A stretch of DNA of 64,000 nt from JAFDVL01 sp043783625 (lineage in GTDB: Bacteria; Acidobacteriota; Blastocatellia; RBC074): contig JAYVZE010000046.1 of assembly GCA_043783625.1 (NCBI GenBank), positions 1 through 64,000 on the forward strand. Reading direction: 5' to 3'. The notes beneath the pieces are model-generated. The model saw only the letters and a list, made by a program, of their open reading frames with translations. It was not told the DNA's origin and ran no database searches. Positions within the stretch are counted from its first letter, which is position 1, and each line of letters starts with the position of its first letter. The position numbers and the translations under genes are program-made. This document shows, in pieces, positions 35,478 through 44,321 of the stretch.

Positions 35478-36731
35478 TCAGATCACGCCTTGTGTTCGTA
35501 GTTCTTCAAGCTGTGCAGCGGAATAGCCCAGCATCTGCCCGTAAATCATTTCATTATGTTCGCCCATTTCCGGTGGTGGTTGATCGAATCCGGCGGTTGC
35601 CGCAGAGAATCGAATCGGCATGCCAATGCCGTAAACATCTTCGACGACGCCGAACTTAGGATGTACTAACGGCATAGTTTCGCCACGTGTGACAACCAGC
35701 GGATCGCGGACGGCATCCTGTGGATTGCGGACTTCAGCGGCGGGAACTCCGAAAGCCTCTAGTCGCGTGAGCAATTCCGCCTGTGTCAGTGAACCCATCC
35801 ACTCTGAAACAATTGCATCAATTTCTTTGACGTGTTTGACCCGGCTGTCGCGGGTGCAAAACCGTTCATCCGTACCAAGCTCAGGGCGCTGCATTGCCTG
35901 GAAAAGATTTTGCACAAAAGTCTCGGTCGGCGCACAGAGCGCAATATATCCATCGCTCGCCTGATAGACACCGAAAGGAGCCAGACGCGGCATCGTCTGC
36001 CCGGTTTTCGTTGGAATGCCCAGCCGCTCCAAAAGATCAAACGGTTCGCACGCCACGAGCGAAGTCATGACGCCGAGCATCGAAACATCTACATGTTGTC
36101 CGATGCCTGTTTGATGGCGTTGTTGCAGGGCTGCGAGAACGCCAATAATGCCGAACAATGGCGTCACGAGATCAGCAAAAGGAACGCCGATGCGCATCGG
36201 CGGCTCATCCGGTTCGCCCGAAGTTTGCATCACGCCGCTGAGTGCCTGAATGATCGTATCCATCGCTTTGCCGGAACTTGGTTCTTTGATTTGATTATCG
36301 CTACCGAATCCATTGATCGAACAATACACAATGCGCGGGTTCATTTCTTTGGCAAAATCGTAGCCGATTCCGAGACGATTCATCACACCGCTACTAAAAT
36401 TTTCGACAATGACATCCGCTTGTTTGACGAGGGCGGCGAACACTTCACGCGCCTGCGGATGTTTTAAATTGAGTGTCACGCCTAGTTTATTTCGTAAACG
36501 GTTGATCGCCGATATTGAAATATCGTCTTCATTTTCACGAGTGAGTTTTGCGCCTGATGCGCCGAGATACGGCGCATTGGTACGGCAGGTGTCGCCACTC
36601 TTGGGATTCTCGATTTTGATAACTCGTGCGCCCAGTCCCGCTAAAATTAAAGTTGCGAATGGCCCCGCCAACGCGGTCGTCAGGTCAAGGACGGTAATGC
36701 CTTCGAGAGGACGTATTGATGGTTGTGACAA
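35478..36731 (-). CDS. CaiB/BaiF family CoA-transferase
   Basis: The 417-residue class III CoA-transferase has ITVLDLTTALAGPFATLILAGLGARVIKIENPKSGD, NLKHPQAREVFAALVKQADVIVENFSSGVMNRLGI and ALQQRHQTGIGQHVDVSMLG. It moves CoA between an acyl-CoA and a free acid. It is the first gene of the minus-strand block, 13 bases before the binding-protein gene, so it would activate the imported acid for the dehydratase-type subunits further down (inference). The catalytic Asp is within the central region; substrate not predictable. Confidence 0.9.
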   Translation of the reverse strand: MSQPSIRPLEGITVLDLTTALAGPFATLILAGLGARVIKIENPKSGDTCRTNAPYLGASGAKLTRENEDDISISAINRLRNKLGVTLNLKHPQAREVFAALVKQADVIVENFSSGVMNRLGIGYDFAKEMNPRIVYCSINGFGSDNQIKEPSSGKAMDTIIQALSGVMQTSGEPDEPPMRIGVPFADLVTPLFGIIGVLAALQQRHQTGIGQHVDVSMLGVMTSLVACEPFDLLERLGIPTKTGQTMPRLAPFGVYQASDGYIALCAPTETFVQNLFQAMQRPELGTDERFCTRDSRVKHVKEIDAIVSEWMGSLTQAELLTRLEAFGVPAAEVRNPQDAVRDPLVVTRGETMPLVHPKFGVVEDVYGIGMPIRFSAATAGFDQPPPEMGEHNEMIYGQMLGYSAAQLEELRTQGVI

Positions 36732-36751
36732 AATTAATTCAGCCTTTCTTT

Positions 36752-37504
36752 TTAAGGTTTCAGACTTATCGTCACGCGCCGTTTTTGCGCATCATTCACG
36801 CCGTCGCAGGGTTCGGGTTCACTCTTCCAATCTACCTTGACCTCCGTCGCTGGAAGCCCTAGTCCAATCATCATCTCACCAATTTTTTTGGCACGCTTTT
36901 CGGCGATGATTGGCGTTTCGATGAATTTTTGCCCGTTGGATAACCAAGTCGTAGCGCGATAGCCTGTCACTTCGATTTTAGCGGCTTTCACTGCTTTCGC
37001 AATTCGCGCCGCCTCTCCCACAATTTTTGTTGTATGAAATGTCAGGTAATCATTGTCGAAATCAAACGGCACAATAAATTCTCGCGTTTCGGTGTCCGTT
37101 CCGGCTTTGCGCATCTCGTCAGTGAATCGCCTGGCTGGAATATTCGGAGCCTCCATTCCATCTTCCGCAGGCAACAATGTATTGCAGGCGCGATTAATTT
37201 CCGGCAGGGCGGAAATCCTGACCGGCTTGAGCGGGATGCCGCCACAGATGCGCGGTTCGTTGGTGACAGTCCCTTCGACGAGGACTTCGTGATTCAACTG
37301 CGGAGGATAGAATTCCGAAGCACTGCTGCCTTGCAAGCCGAGGAAATATGTCTCACCTTCGTATTCCGCTAACCAGCAGGGCAACGTTTTTGTATCGCGC
37401 ACGATGGGGCAAGCGACGAAATTACGGCGATTGGCTGAAGGTTTTTCCTGATTAGTGATGAGCAATGTTAAGGAAATTAAAACGATAGAAATTATTTTAT
37501 TCAT
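36752..37504 (-). CDS. Secreted protein with OmpA-like C-terminal domain
   Basis: The 250-residue protein starts with a signal peptide (MNKIISIVLISLTLLITNQ). The middle has paired cysteines (RICGGIPL, RACNTLLP). The C-terminal 110 residues follow the OmpA/peptidoglycan-binding-like pattern: FDNDYLTFHTTKIVGEAARI, EVTGYRATTWLSNGQ, then AEKRAKKIGEMMIGLGLPATEV and NDAQKRRVTISL. The canonical NxxLSxxRA motif is diverged. It may bind the cell wall or be a structural outer-layer protein. It sits 20 bases upstream of the CoA-transferase gene. Confidence 0.65.
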   Translation of the reverse strand: MNKIISIVLISLTLLITNQEKPSANRRNFVACPIVRDTKTLPCWLAEYEGETYFLGLQGSSASEFYPPQLNHEVLVEGTVTNEPRICGGIPLKPVRISALPEINRACNTLLPAEDGMEAPNIPARRFTDEMRKAGTDTETREFIVPFDFDNDYLTFHTTKIVGEAARIAKAVKAAKIEVTGYRATTWLSNGQKFIETPIIAEKRAKKIGEMMIGLGLPATEVKVDWKSEPEPCDGVNDAQKRRVTISLKP

Positions 37505-37646
37505 GTTCGATCCATGATGTGGGAAGGAATTATTAAGTAGCTAGTTTCTGGTATAGAGCTAACGGTTGAGACGCAGAAACCGAAGAAAACAAGACAACGC
37601 GATAAGAAATCCTCTATTCTTTTTCTCAGCCATTGAATTGTTCAGT

Positions 37647-38039
37647 TCACCACAAAAGTTTTGCTGGATAAGCGGGAAACTCTGAATCTGCTGTGACGAT
37701 AGTAAATCCTTCGACGATACTTTGCGCTATCAACAATCTGTCAAACGGGTCTTTATGGTGAAACGGCAAGTTATTCAACGCTAAAATGTGTTCCGTCGTA
37801 ATTGGTAAAATTTTAACTTCGTTATTTCGTTGTTGGCTTTCAAGTAAATCGTCGAGCGACAACTTTAATTTCAACTTTCCAAGTTGCACTTTGACTTGAA
37901 TTTCCCAAATGCTGACATCGCTAACAAACAAGCGATTGTCTTCATTTTCCAAAGCTGCCAACGCCGCCTGCGAAAGTTTCATCGGTTCATCCGCCCACCA
38001 AATAAAACTATGCGTGTCAAAAAGCAAATCTATAGTCAT
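37647..38039 (-). CDS. vapC: PIN-domain toxin, VapC-type
   Basis: The 130-residue PIN-domain ribonuclease has acidic residues in LLFDTHSFIWW, DVSIWEIQVK, DPFDRLLIAQ and VTADSEF. The family is the toxin half of VapBC modules and cleaves tRNA or rRNA. The start overlaps the antitoxin stop by 4 bases (ATGA), as usual for these pairs. Full length and apparently functional. Confidence 0.92.
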   Translation of the reverse strand: MTIDLLFDTHSFIWWADEPMKLSQAALAALENEDNRLFVSDVSIWEIQVKVQLGKLKLKLSLDDLLESQQRNNEVKILPITTEHILALNNLPFHHKDPFDRLLIAQSIVEGFTIVTADSEFPAYPAKLLW

Positions 38040-38272
38040 TCTTTTCCTAACCAGAACTCGTCCGGTAATGGTTCGTCAAAGTCTTCGCTTGTCCAAATCA
38101 TTCCACGATTTAAGCCGGCGATTCGTTTCTTTTTCGTGGGCGCGACAGATGCCAGGCGGGCAATTGGCTTACCGTTTTGGGCAATTACAATTTCGCTTCC
38201 ATGTTCGACGATTGCCAGCAACTCGGCTAACTGCTTTTCAACTTTATCAAGATTTATAGTTTGAGTTGGCAT
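38036..38272 (-). CDS. Antitoxin of VapC-type toxin (Phd/YefM-like)
   Basis: The 78-residue protein is read from the ATG at 38272, which follows CAGGAG; the frame is open further upstream without a ribosome site. The N-terminal half has the prevent-host-death pattern INLDKVEKQLAELLAIVEHGSEIVIAQNGKPIARL, which binds operator DNA. The C-terminal part (GMIWTSEDFDEPLPDEFWL) is the toxin-binding tail. It is paired with the PIN toxin by a 4-base overlap and is probably autoregulated with it. Confidence 0.88.
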   Translation of the reverse strand: MPTQTINLDKVEKQLAELLAIVEHGSEIVIAQNGKPIARLASVAPTKKKRIAGLNRGMIWTSEDFDEPLPDEFWLGKE

Positions 38273-38370
38273 AATTACTCCTGTTGTTGGGCAGTATAAC
38301 ATACCGCTACAATCCACTCGAAGCAGTCGAGCAACTTGAATTGGACAGTGCTGCCTCAATAATCAACTCA

Positions 38371-39942
38371 TCACAACACACTCAAAAAATTCACCAAATC
38401 AACCTTCTCCATTTCGCTCAATTTCATATCAAACCGGCGATCATAAAAATCTACCACTTCGCGCAAATTCTTCGCGGAGCCGTTTGAAAAATACGGCGCA
38501 CGCGCAGATAGTCCGCGCATTTGTTGCATCACGATGGAGCCGATGTCTACACATTTGCCCGTAATCAAAGCGCGCCCGGGATCATTCGTATAAATCACGC
38601 GACCAAGATACGGGTGCGGCGACGCGGATTTTTCGCAGGTGCATTTGAAAACGGGAAGCTCGGCTTTATCACTGAAAACAGCGGGTTCCGTCCACGTTGG
38701 ATAATTTGTAGTGCCGACGTCAATCCATCCCGGCGCGAGGTCTTGTCCGGTCATTTGCACGTTATGGCACGTCGAACAACTGCGCTTCACCGGATTGCCG
38801 AGACCAATCGTATTGATATGCGTCACGTCACGAATCCAGAATTGTCGAAACATGAAAACATCATTTCCGCGTGCGACCGAAGCGCGAAATTCTTTTTGAG
38901 CTTCGGATAATTCTTTCGGCATCGTTTCCGGTTTTTTCCAGGCTTCGAATAATCGAAATACCGGATCACGATTGTTGTTGGCGAGGACATGAATTTTCCC
39001 GTTCGCCATCGCTTGTGTTCCAAGTCCGATGGGGCCGCCGGATTCAACTAAACTACTGCCCCATTTGTCGTAGCTTTGCGCCACATAAACCTGATTTTCA
39101 AAGGCGACGATTTTGTCCAGCTCTTCTTTTGATAATGCTCCCTGTCGCCCTTCCTGATGATCTTTGTAAGCACCGAACGCCTGCTGTCGCAAGGTTAGAT
39201 GTCGCGCATCCGCCATCATATTCATGCTGGCAGGCTTGCCCGTTTCAGGGTCAGTCGCCATCAACATTCCGGTCTTGATATTGAAAACATCGTCCGGTGA
39301 CATGACGTATTTCATGTTCGCTAACGGACGCGGGCGGCGAAAGACTGAGACAGTTGGATTGACACCTGTTAAGCCGTAATCCTGATCCAGGTTGACGCCC
39401 GTCGGATCGCGGACGACTTCAATGGTGAATTCAGGATTGATGATTTTTCCGTGACTATCTTTGGGAGGCCATTGCAGCCCGATACGAAACAATCCACGAT
39501 TTAACAGCAGGGAATGCGAACTCTCCAAACCTTGCGCCAGCTTGGGATTATTCGACCCGTCTACGGCGGCAAAAATCGGGTCTTCGCCTTTGGTGACGCG
39601 CCAACGCTCGCGCAAAGCGTCTACCGAAACGCTCATCCCACTAGCAGGTTGATGACAGGTCACGCAGCCACGCGGATTGATGCCGAGTGGTTCAAAAAAC
39701 GGATGACCTTTCATCTCAATCGCACCGGAAATATTGAGCACACCGACTTTTCCTCCGGCATTCTCAAAATACATTTCGGCAGGTAGTGTTCCGTTCGAAC
39801 CAGCTTCAATCCAGTGTAGCGAGTCCGAGGTCTTTTGATAACTGGCAAGACCGCTTTGATAAATGACGGCAAACCATCCCGTCATCAGGATGGTGATGAC
39901 AGTGATGCGCAGTAAAATTCGCTGAAATCGTATTCGTTTCAT
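38371..39942 (-). CDS. Membrane-anchored di-haem cytochrome c (peroxidase-like)
   Basis: The start at 39942 (MKRIRFQRILLRITVITILM) gives an N-terminal anchor or signal; the longer frame has no supporting site. Two c-type haem motifs are present: CVTCH at 93-97 and CSTCH at 389-393. A CTCEKSASPH stretch near 440 is not a haem motif. The C-terminal region (GLSARAPYFSNGSAKNLREVVDFYDRRF) matches the closing part of cytochrome c peroxidase/MauG-type proteins. At 523 residues it is longer than a typical di-haem peroxidase of about 330. It probably acts in the periplasm in electron transfer or oxidation. It is divergent from the TonB receptor. Confidence 0.82.
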   Translation of the reverse strand: MKRIRFQRILLRITVITILMTGWFAVIYQSGLASYQKTSDSLHWIEAGSNGTLPAEMYFENAGGKVGVLNISGAIEMKGHPFFEPLGINPRGCVTCHQPASGMSVSVDALRERWRVTKGEDPIFAAVDGSNNPKLAQGLESSHSLLLNRGLFRIGLQWPPKDSHGKIINPEFTIEVVRDPTGVNLDQDYGLTGVNPTVSVFRRPRPLANMKYVMSPDDVFNIKTGMLMATDPETGKPASMNMMADARHLTLRQQAFGAYKDHQEGRQGALSKEELDKIVAFENQVYVAQSYDKWGSSLVESGGPIGLGTQAMANGKIHVLANNNRDPVFRLFEAWKKPETMPKELSEAQKEFRASVARGNDVFMFRQFWIRDVTHINTIGLGNPVKRSCSTCHNVQMTGQDLAPGWIDVGTTNYPTWTEPAVFSDKAELPVFKCTCEKSASPHPYLGRVIYTNDPGRALITGKCVDIGSIVMQQMRGLSARAPYFSNGSAKNLREVVDFYDRRFDMKLSEMEKVDLVNFLSVL

Positions 39943-40209
39943 AGCTTGCCTGATTCTTTCGCAAATTGTTGCGACGTTTTCTCTCTCGAAAATAAACCCG
40001 GAATTCGAATCGAGGATTGAACATATTTGGATAGCTGCAATATAGTACATCTTAATCCTAAAAACGATAAGTAGTATAATTCTACTCAATATCAATGCAG
40101 CGTGAAAGCTCTGTGTCGGCAGCACTGAAAAAAGTGGTGAGAGAAAGAGAGCTTTAAAGGAGGAGAATTTGTTTGAGTTGTTCTGCATTATAGTGCAACT
40201 CTTGTAGGC
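39943..40209. other. Divergent intergenic region, cytochrome c / TonB receptor
   Basis: The gap is AT-rich, with repeated TATAGT/TATAAT-like boxes near 40043, 40071, 40190 and 40221. TTGAAC at about 40017 with TATAGT about 18 bases later could be a second promoter toward the receptor. No gene is visible. Part of the longer upstream frame of the cytochrome runs through here but lacks support. Confidence 0.4.
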
Positions 40210-40238
40210 TTGACTCTGAATTATAGTACCTGTATGAT
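40210..40238 (+). promoter_or_regulatory. Sigma-70-type promoter of the TonB receptor gene
   Basis: TTGACT (40210-40215) and TATGAT (40233-40238) are separated by exactly 17 bases. The predicted transcript would start near 40245, leaving a leader of about 52 bases before the ATG at 40297. Confidence 0.65.
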
Positions 40239-40296
40239 GTCGCTACTTTCGATTTGCTGTACGTGTAACAATTTAACTAACCTAAAAAGGAGTACT

Positions 40297-43200
40297 ATGA
40301 TGAACTTCGGATTTTCTTCGGCTTGTCGGTATTTTATCGCCCTGTTGATCGTATTAAGCATCGGTTTGCCTGTTAATGCGCAGGTTGGCAGCGGAGTAAT
40401 TTCCGGAGTGGTCACTGATGTTTCGGGTGCGGTAATCCCAAACGCTGCGATAGCTTTGCGGAACACTCAAACCGGAATTGCGACGCAGTCCGTCACTAAT
40501 AGCGAAGGGCGTTATGTCGCTCCGGGTCTGGCTGTGGGCATTTATGATATAGAGGTGCAGTCACCGGGTTTCAAAAAGCAGGTTAAGACCGGGATCACGT
40601 TGAGTGTTGGCAGCCAAATTGTCGCTGACGTAAGCCTGACGGCGGGTGCCGTGACTGAAACAATTAACGTGTCTGCAGATCAGGCGCAATTGCAAACCGC
40701 ATCGTCAGAAATTTCCGCCTTAATCAGTCAGCGTCAGTTGCGTGAATTGCCCCTGAATGGGCGCAACTACGAACAATTGATTTTGATGGCACCGGGCGTG
40801 CAACGTGCGACGACCAGCGCGATCGGCTCGTTTTATGGTCGCCAGCCTAGTTATTCGGTTTCCGGTTCACGCCCAACAGGTCAAGCGGTTTGGCTTGACG
40901 GCGCGGACATCAATGGGTTCTGGGAACACGCCAGCGGCAACGCTGTGGTCGGAACTTCGCTCGGTGTCGAAGCCATCGGAGAATTTCAGGTCAGCACCAA
41001 CACTTATACCGCACGCTTTGCCGGCAGCGGCAGCGTCGTCAATGCGGCTACCCGATCAGGCACGAATCAATGGCATGGCTCAGCGTATGAATTTTTGCGC
41101 AACAGCCGCTTTGATGCACGGAATTTTTTTGATGGTTCAACGAAGCCTGATTTCTATCGCAATCAATATGGTGCAACATTGGGCGGCCCCATTGAACAAA
41201 ACAAAAGTTTCTTTTTTGTAAATTATGAGGGACTGGGGCAGGAATTAGGAATCACGGCAATCGCCACTGTGCCGGATGAAAATGCTCGAAACGGATTCGT
41301 GCCATGCGCCAGTGCTACGGCGCTTCCGTGTGTTAACGGCTTAGCCAATGTTGGCGTCAATGCCAAAACAAAACCGATTCTTGATTTATTCCCTTTGCCA
41401 AACAATATCAATTTAGGCGGCGGTGTCGCACGTTATATCAGTGTGCAAAAACAAACTGCCAGTGAAAATTTTTTGACGACGCGCTTTGATCATAGTTTCT
41501 CAGCGACTCACAGTGGCTTTGTCCGGTATATTTTCGACCACGGCACACTGCTTGATCCGGTGGCTGGCGGGCAAACGGGATTGTTCCCGGAGCGCGCGCG
41601 CGGACGCAATCAGTATTTCACTGTCGAAGATAAAAAGACGATTTCGTCATCGCTGATCAATTTGGCACGCTTCAGTTTTGTGCGCACCTATCGTGGTGCA
41701 AGGGCGAATGCCAGTTATTCACCGCTGGATTTCTTTCCGGGTGAAGGTCGCCAGAACGGCGGCGTCGGCGTGGGGCCCTTGGGGCGCTTCGGCCCCAGCC
41801 AGTTCACGCCGAATTTCTCGGTGCAGAACGGCTTTTCGCTGGCGGATGACGTGGTTTGGGTCAAGGGAAAACATTCGCTCGAACTGGGTATGGAATTTCG
41901 ACGACTGCAAAGCAATCACGTAGACAATTTCTTCACCAGCGGAACATATTCTTTCACGACGTTAGTGAGCTTCCTGCAAGCCGCGCCCTCCAGCTTCACA
42001 GGGGCGTTGCCGAATCGCGCCAATGCTTATCGCGGCTTTCGTGAAATGAGGTTCTATCCTTATGTGCAGGACACGTGGAAGGCTGCGCGCAATCTGACAC
42101 TGAATTTGGGATTGCGCTATGATCGCCAATCTAATCCCACAGAAGCCAATGGCATCTTGTATGCTTTCGTCAACCCCGCAGCAGATGCCGGTTTCACCAA
42201 AGTTCCGAATGTCTTCAAAACCAATCCTTCAACTAAAAATTTCGCTCCGCGCGTAGGACTGGCGTGGGATCCATTCAGTGACCACAAGACCGTATTGCGA
42301 GCGGGCTTCGGAATATTTTACAGCTTGCTCGGTGTACGCAATTACATGCCGGCTTACCTTTTCGCCGGTCCATATCAAGCGGCGTTGCAGGTCGCGCCGA
42401 GTTTCCCGATTCCGTTCCAGGGGAATTCGACGCCGCTGGTTACGATTGGCAACTCGATGACCTATGATCCGCAAAAGACTCCGTATGTCATGCAATATAA
42501 TTTCAATGTGCAGCGACAACTGCCGGGCAGCTTCATCTTGACGGCTTCTTACGTCGGCTCACAAGGTCGCGACTTGTTAGTGCCAGTGGACAACAACCCG
42601 GTTGTGCCGCGCACAGTGAATGGCGTACAGGTATACCAATCCGCAACCAGCACTGGTGTTGGCGCATCGGCACCGCGCCTGAACCCCAATACTAACATCG
42701 GAGCTTTGATTTTTAGCCGCCCCAACGCACCGTCGTGGTACAACTCGTTGCAGCTTTACTTGACGCGCAATCTGGCGCAGGGGCTGCAATTTCAGTCGTC
42801 CTATACTTACTCGAAGTGTCTTGATCAGGGGTCAGTCTCATACGGGTTGGAAGGCAATGCGGCGAACAGTCAGCAATTGAATCCTTACGATCAGACCACC
42901 GAAAAAGGCTTATGCGGTTTTGATGTACGGCATAATTACACGGGGAATTTGGTGTACTTATTGCCGTTCAAGGCAAACGAATTGGTGCGCGGTTGGCAAG
43001 CAAGTTTGATTGCCAGCGGACGCACCGGACAGCCGTTCACCGTACTGACGGGATTTGATCGCGCCAGCATCGGCGGAGCCGCGACTTCGCGTCCGAATTT
43101 AGTTGCCGGAGCCAGTACGAACCCGATTTTAGGACGCCCTGAACAGTGGTACGACCCAAATTCATTTTCGTTGCAGACACCAGGCACGTTCGGTAATTTG

Positions 43201-43491
43201 GCGCGCAATACGTTACGGGGGCCGAGCCTGTTGACCTTTGATATATCATTGGCAAAGACTTTCAAAATCAAAGAAAAATTCAACGCGCAATTTCGCGCCG
43301 AAGCTTTCAATCTCGCCAATCATGCTAATTTCGGAATGCCAGTGCTAACGCTGTTCACTGGCCCATCGTGTGCTGCGGGGCAAACTGGCAATTGTGACGG
43401 TGCTGGCATTCGTAATCCCAACGCGGGACGCATCACCAACACGATCACATCAGCTCGACAACTGCAGGTTGCGCTTAAATTGAATTTCTAA
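40297..43491 (+). CDS. Oar-like TonB-dependent receptor with carboxypeptidase-regulatory domain
   Basis: AAAAAGGAG lies just before two adjacent start codons (40297, 40300). A signal peptide (YFIALLIVLSIGLPVNAQ) is followed by a carboxypeptidase-regulatory-like beta domain (about 30-115; ISGVVTDVSGAVIPNAAIALRN). The plug domain comes next (RQLRELPLNGRNYEQLILMAPGV), then a 22-strand outer-membrane barrel ending in aromatic KLNF. At about 1065 residues this is the Oar/CirA-like class that is greatly expanded in acidobacteria, thought to take up carbohydrates or oligomers. No ExbBD or TonB gene is nearby. Its own promoter is at 40210. Confidence 0.92.
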   Translation: MMNFGFSSACRYFIALLIVLSIGLPVNAQVGSGVISGVVTDVSGAVIPNAAIALRNTQTGIATQSVTNSEGRYVAPGLAVGIYDIEVQSPGFKKQVKTGITLSVGSQIVADVSLTAGAVTETINVSADQAQLQTASSEISALISQRQLRELPLNGRNYEQLILMAPGVQRATTSAIGSFYGRQPSYSVSGSRPTGQAVWLDGADINGFWEHASGNAVVGTSLGVEAIGEFQVSTNTYTARFAGSGSVVNAATRSGTNQWHGSAYEFLRNSRFDARNFFDGSTKPDFYRNQYGATLGGPIEQNKSFFFVNYEGLGQELGITAIATVPDENARNGFVPCASATALPCVNGLANVGVNAKTKPILDLFPLPNNINLGGGVARYISVQKQTASENFLTTRFDHSFSATHSGFVRYIFDHGTLLDPVAGGQTGLFPERARGRNQYFTVEDKKTISSSLINLARFSFVRTYRGARANASYSPLDFFPGEGRQNGGVGVGPLGRFGPSQFTPNFSVQNGFSLADDVVWVKGKHSLELGMEFRRLQSNHVDNFFTSGTYSFTTLVSFLQAAPSSFTGALPNRANAYRGFREMRFYPYVQDTWKAARNLTLNLGLRYDRQSNPTEANGILYAFVNPAADAGFTKVPNVFKTNPSTKNFAPRVGLAWDPFSDHKTVLRAGFGIFYSLLGVRNYMPAYLFAGPYQAALQVAPSFPIPFQGNSTPLVTIGNSMTYDPQKTPYVMQYNFNVQRQLPGSFILTASYVGSQGRDLLVPVDNNPVVPRTVNGVQVYQSATSTGVGASAPRLNPNTNIGALIFSRPNAPSWYNSLQLYLTRNLAQGLQFQSSYTYSKCLDQGSVSYGLEGNAANSQQLNPYDQTTEKGLCGFDVRHNYTGNLVYLLPFKANELVRGWQASLIASGRTGQPFTVLTGFDRASIGGAATSRPNLVAGASTNPILGRPEQWYDPNSFSLQTPGTFGNLARNTLRGPSLLTFDISLAKTFKIKEKFNAQFRAEAFNLANHANFGMPVLTLFTGPSCAAGQTGNCDGAGIRNPNAGRITNTITSARQLQVALKLNF

Positions 43492-43603
43492 GTTGCTTTT
43501 ATAGCGGTTTTCAGATGCGTGCGACCTTAAACTTAGATGCGCCGAACGGCGCGGTATGGTACGAGGAGCGGTAGCGACTTGGTAAATATCACGAGTTGCC
43601 AAT

Positions 43604-43726
43604 TCAGAATTGGCTGAAGTTGTTCGGCGTATTCTGAAATCCGGATGCGCTGTTCGTGAACAGGGTAATGGTCAGCGCGATGATGACGATGGCGATTCGT
43701 AAATGATTTCGTTGCACTCGCTTCAT
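43604..43726 (-). CDS. Possible 40-residue secreted peptide
   Basis: The frame is MKRVQRNHLRIAIVIIALTI followed by TLFTNSASGFQNTPNNFSQF and a stop: a basic start, a hydrophobic stretch and a signal-peptidase-like ASG site, leaving a mature part of about 13 residues. It starts 3 bases after the stop of the membrane protein gene, suggesting coupled translation. The ribosome site is weak. The stop lies in a small palindrome (CCAATTCAGAATTGG). Confidence 0.3.
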   Translation of the reverse strand: MKRVQRNHLRIAIVIIALTITLFTNSASGFQNTPNNFSQF

Positions 43727-43729
43727 TTG

Positions 43730-44083
43730 TTATCTCGACTTCAAGGCGATTTGTGTCCAGATTGCTCCGGCGGCGTCAATCAGACCTAATGGCATCGCGG
43801 CGACAGGCATTTGACCTGTTGCCACGAGTGCCGAAATTCCTAAGGCAAACCCGAATCGAATCGGCACGGAAGCTTTGATAAGTGGCAAAATTTCTGAGCG
43901 GGCGGAAATTATATCGTAAGTTCCGATGACTAATACCAGCAAGCCAATCAAACGCGCCCATCCCGAAGAAATGGGAGGTACGCGCAGAAGTGAAATGAGC
44001 GCATCCGGGACGGCTAAAAATGCGAGTCCGGTGAGAATGGCGTAGATGCCAAAAATAAATAATGATTTTGCAGCGTTAGACAT
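43730..44083 (-). CDS. Small four-helix membrane protein, unknown
   Basis: The 117-residue protein has four predicted helices: KSLFIFGIYAILTGLAFLAV, GWARLIGLLVLVIGTYDIIS, FGFALGISALVATG and MPLGLIDAAGAIWTQIAL. It has no catalytic motif. The family looks like small uncharacterised integral membrane proteins. It is divergent from the tannase gene, with 238 bases between. Confidence 0.65.
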   Translation of the reverse strand: MSNAAKSLFIFGIYAILTGLAFLAVPDALISLLRVPPISSGWARLIGLLVLVIGTYDIISARSEILPLIKASVPIRFGFALGISALVATGQMPVAAMPLGLIDAAGAIWTQIALKSR

Positions 44084-44321
44084 GAAACTCCTTTACTACG
44101 GGTTGCTCTTTCTTCAGGTAGAAGTGATGCCAGTGGCGAAGCCATCGGCGAAAAATAAAACAGAAAATTGCGGCGAGAAAGATTGAAATAAAAAAGCTTC
44201 CGCAATATATTACGTCATAATTAAGAAGGCAATACGCAATATAATCTTAAAAATAAATCTCGTTGCGACGACACCCGTCACCGTTATTACTGGAATTGTT
44301 AAAAAGATAAGGAGTCTCAAA

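Noticed and set aside
38273..38359. Longer antitoxin from 38359
   Set aside because: The extension has no ribosome site, while 38272 has CAGGAG in front.
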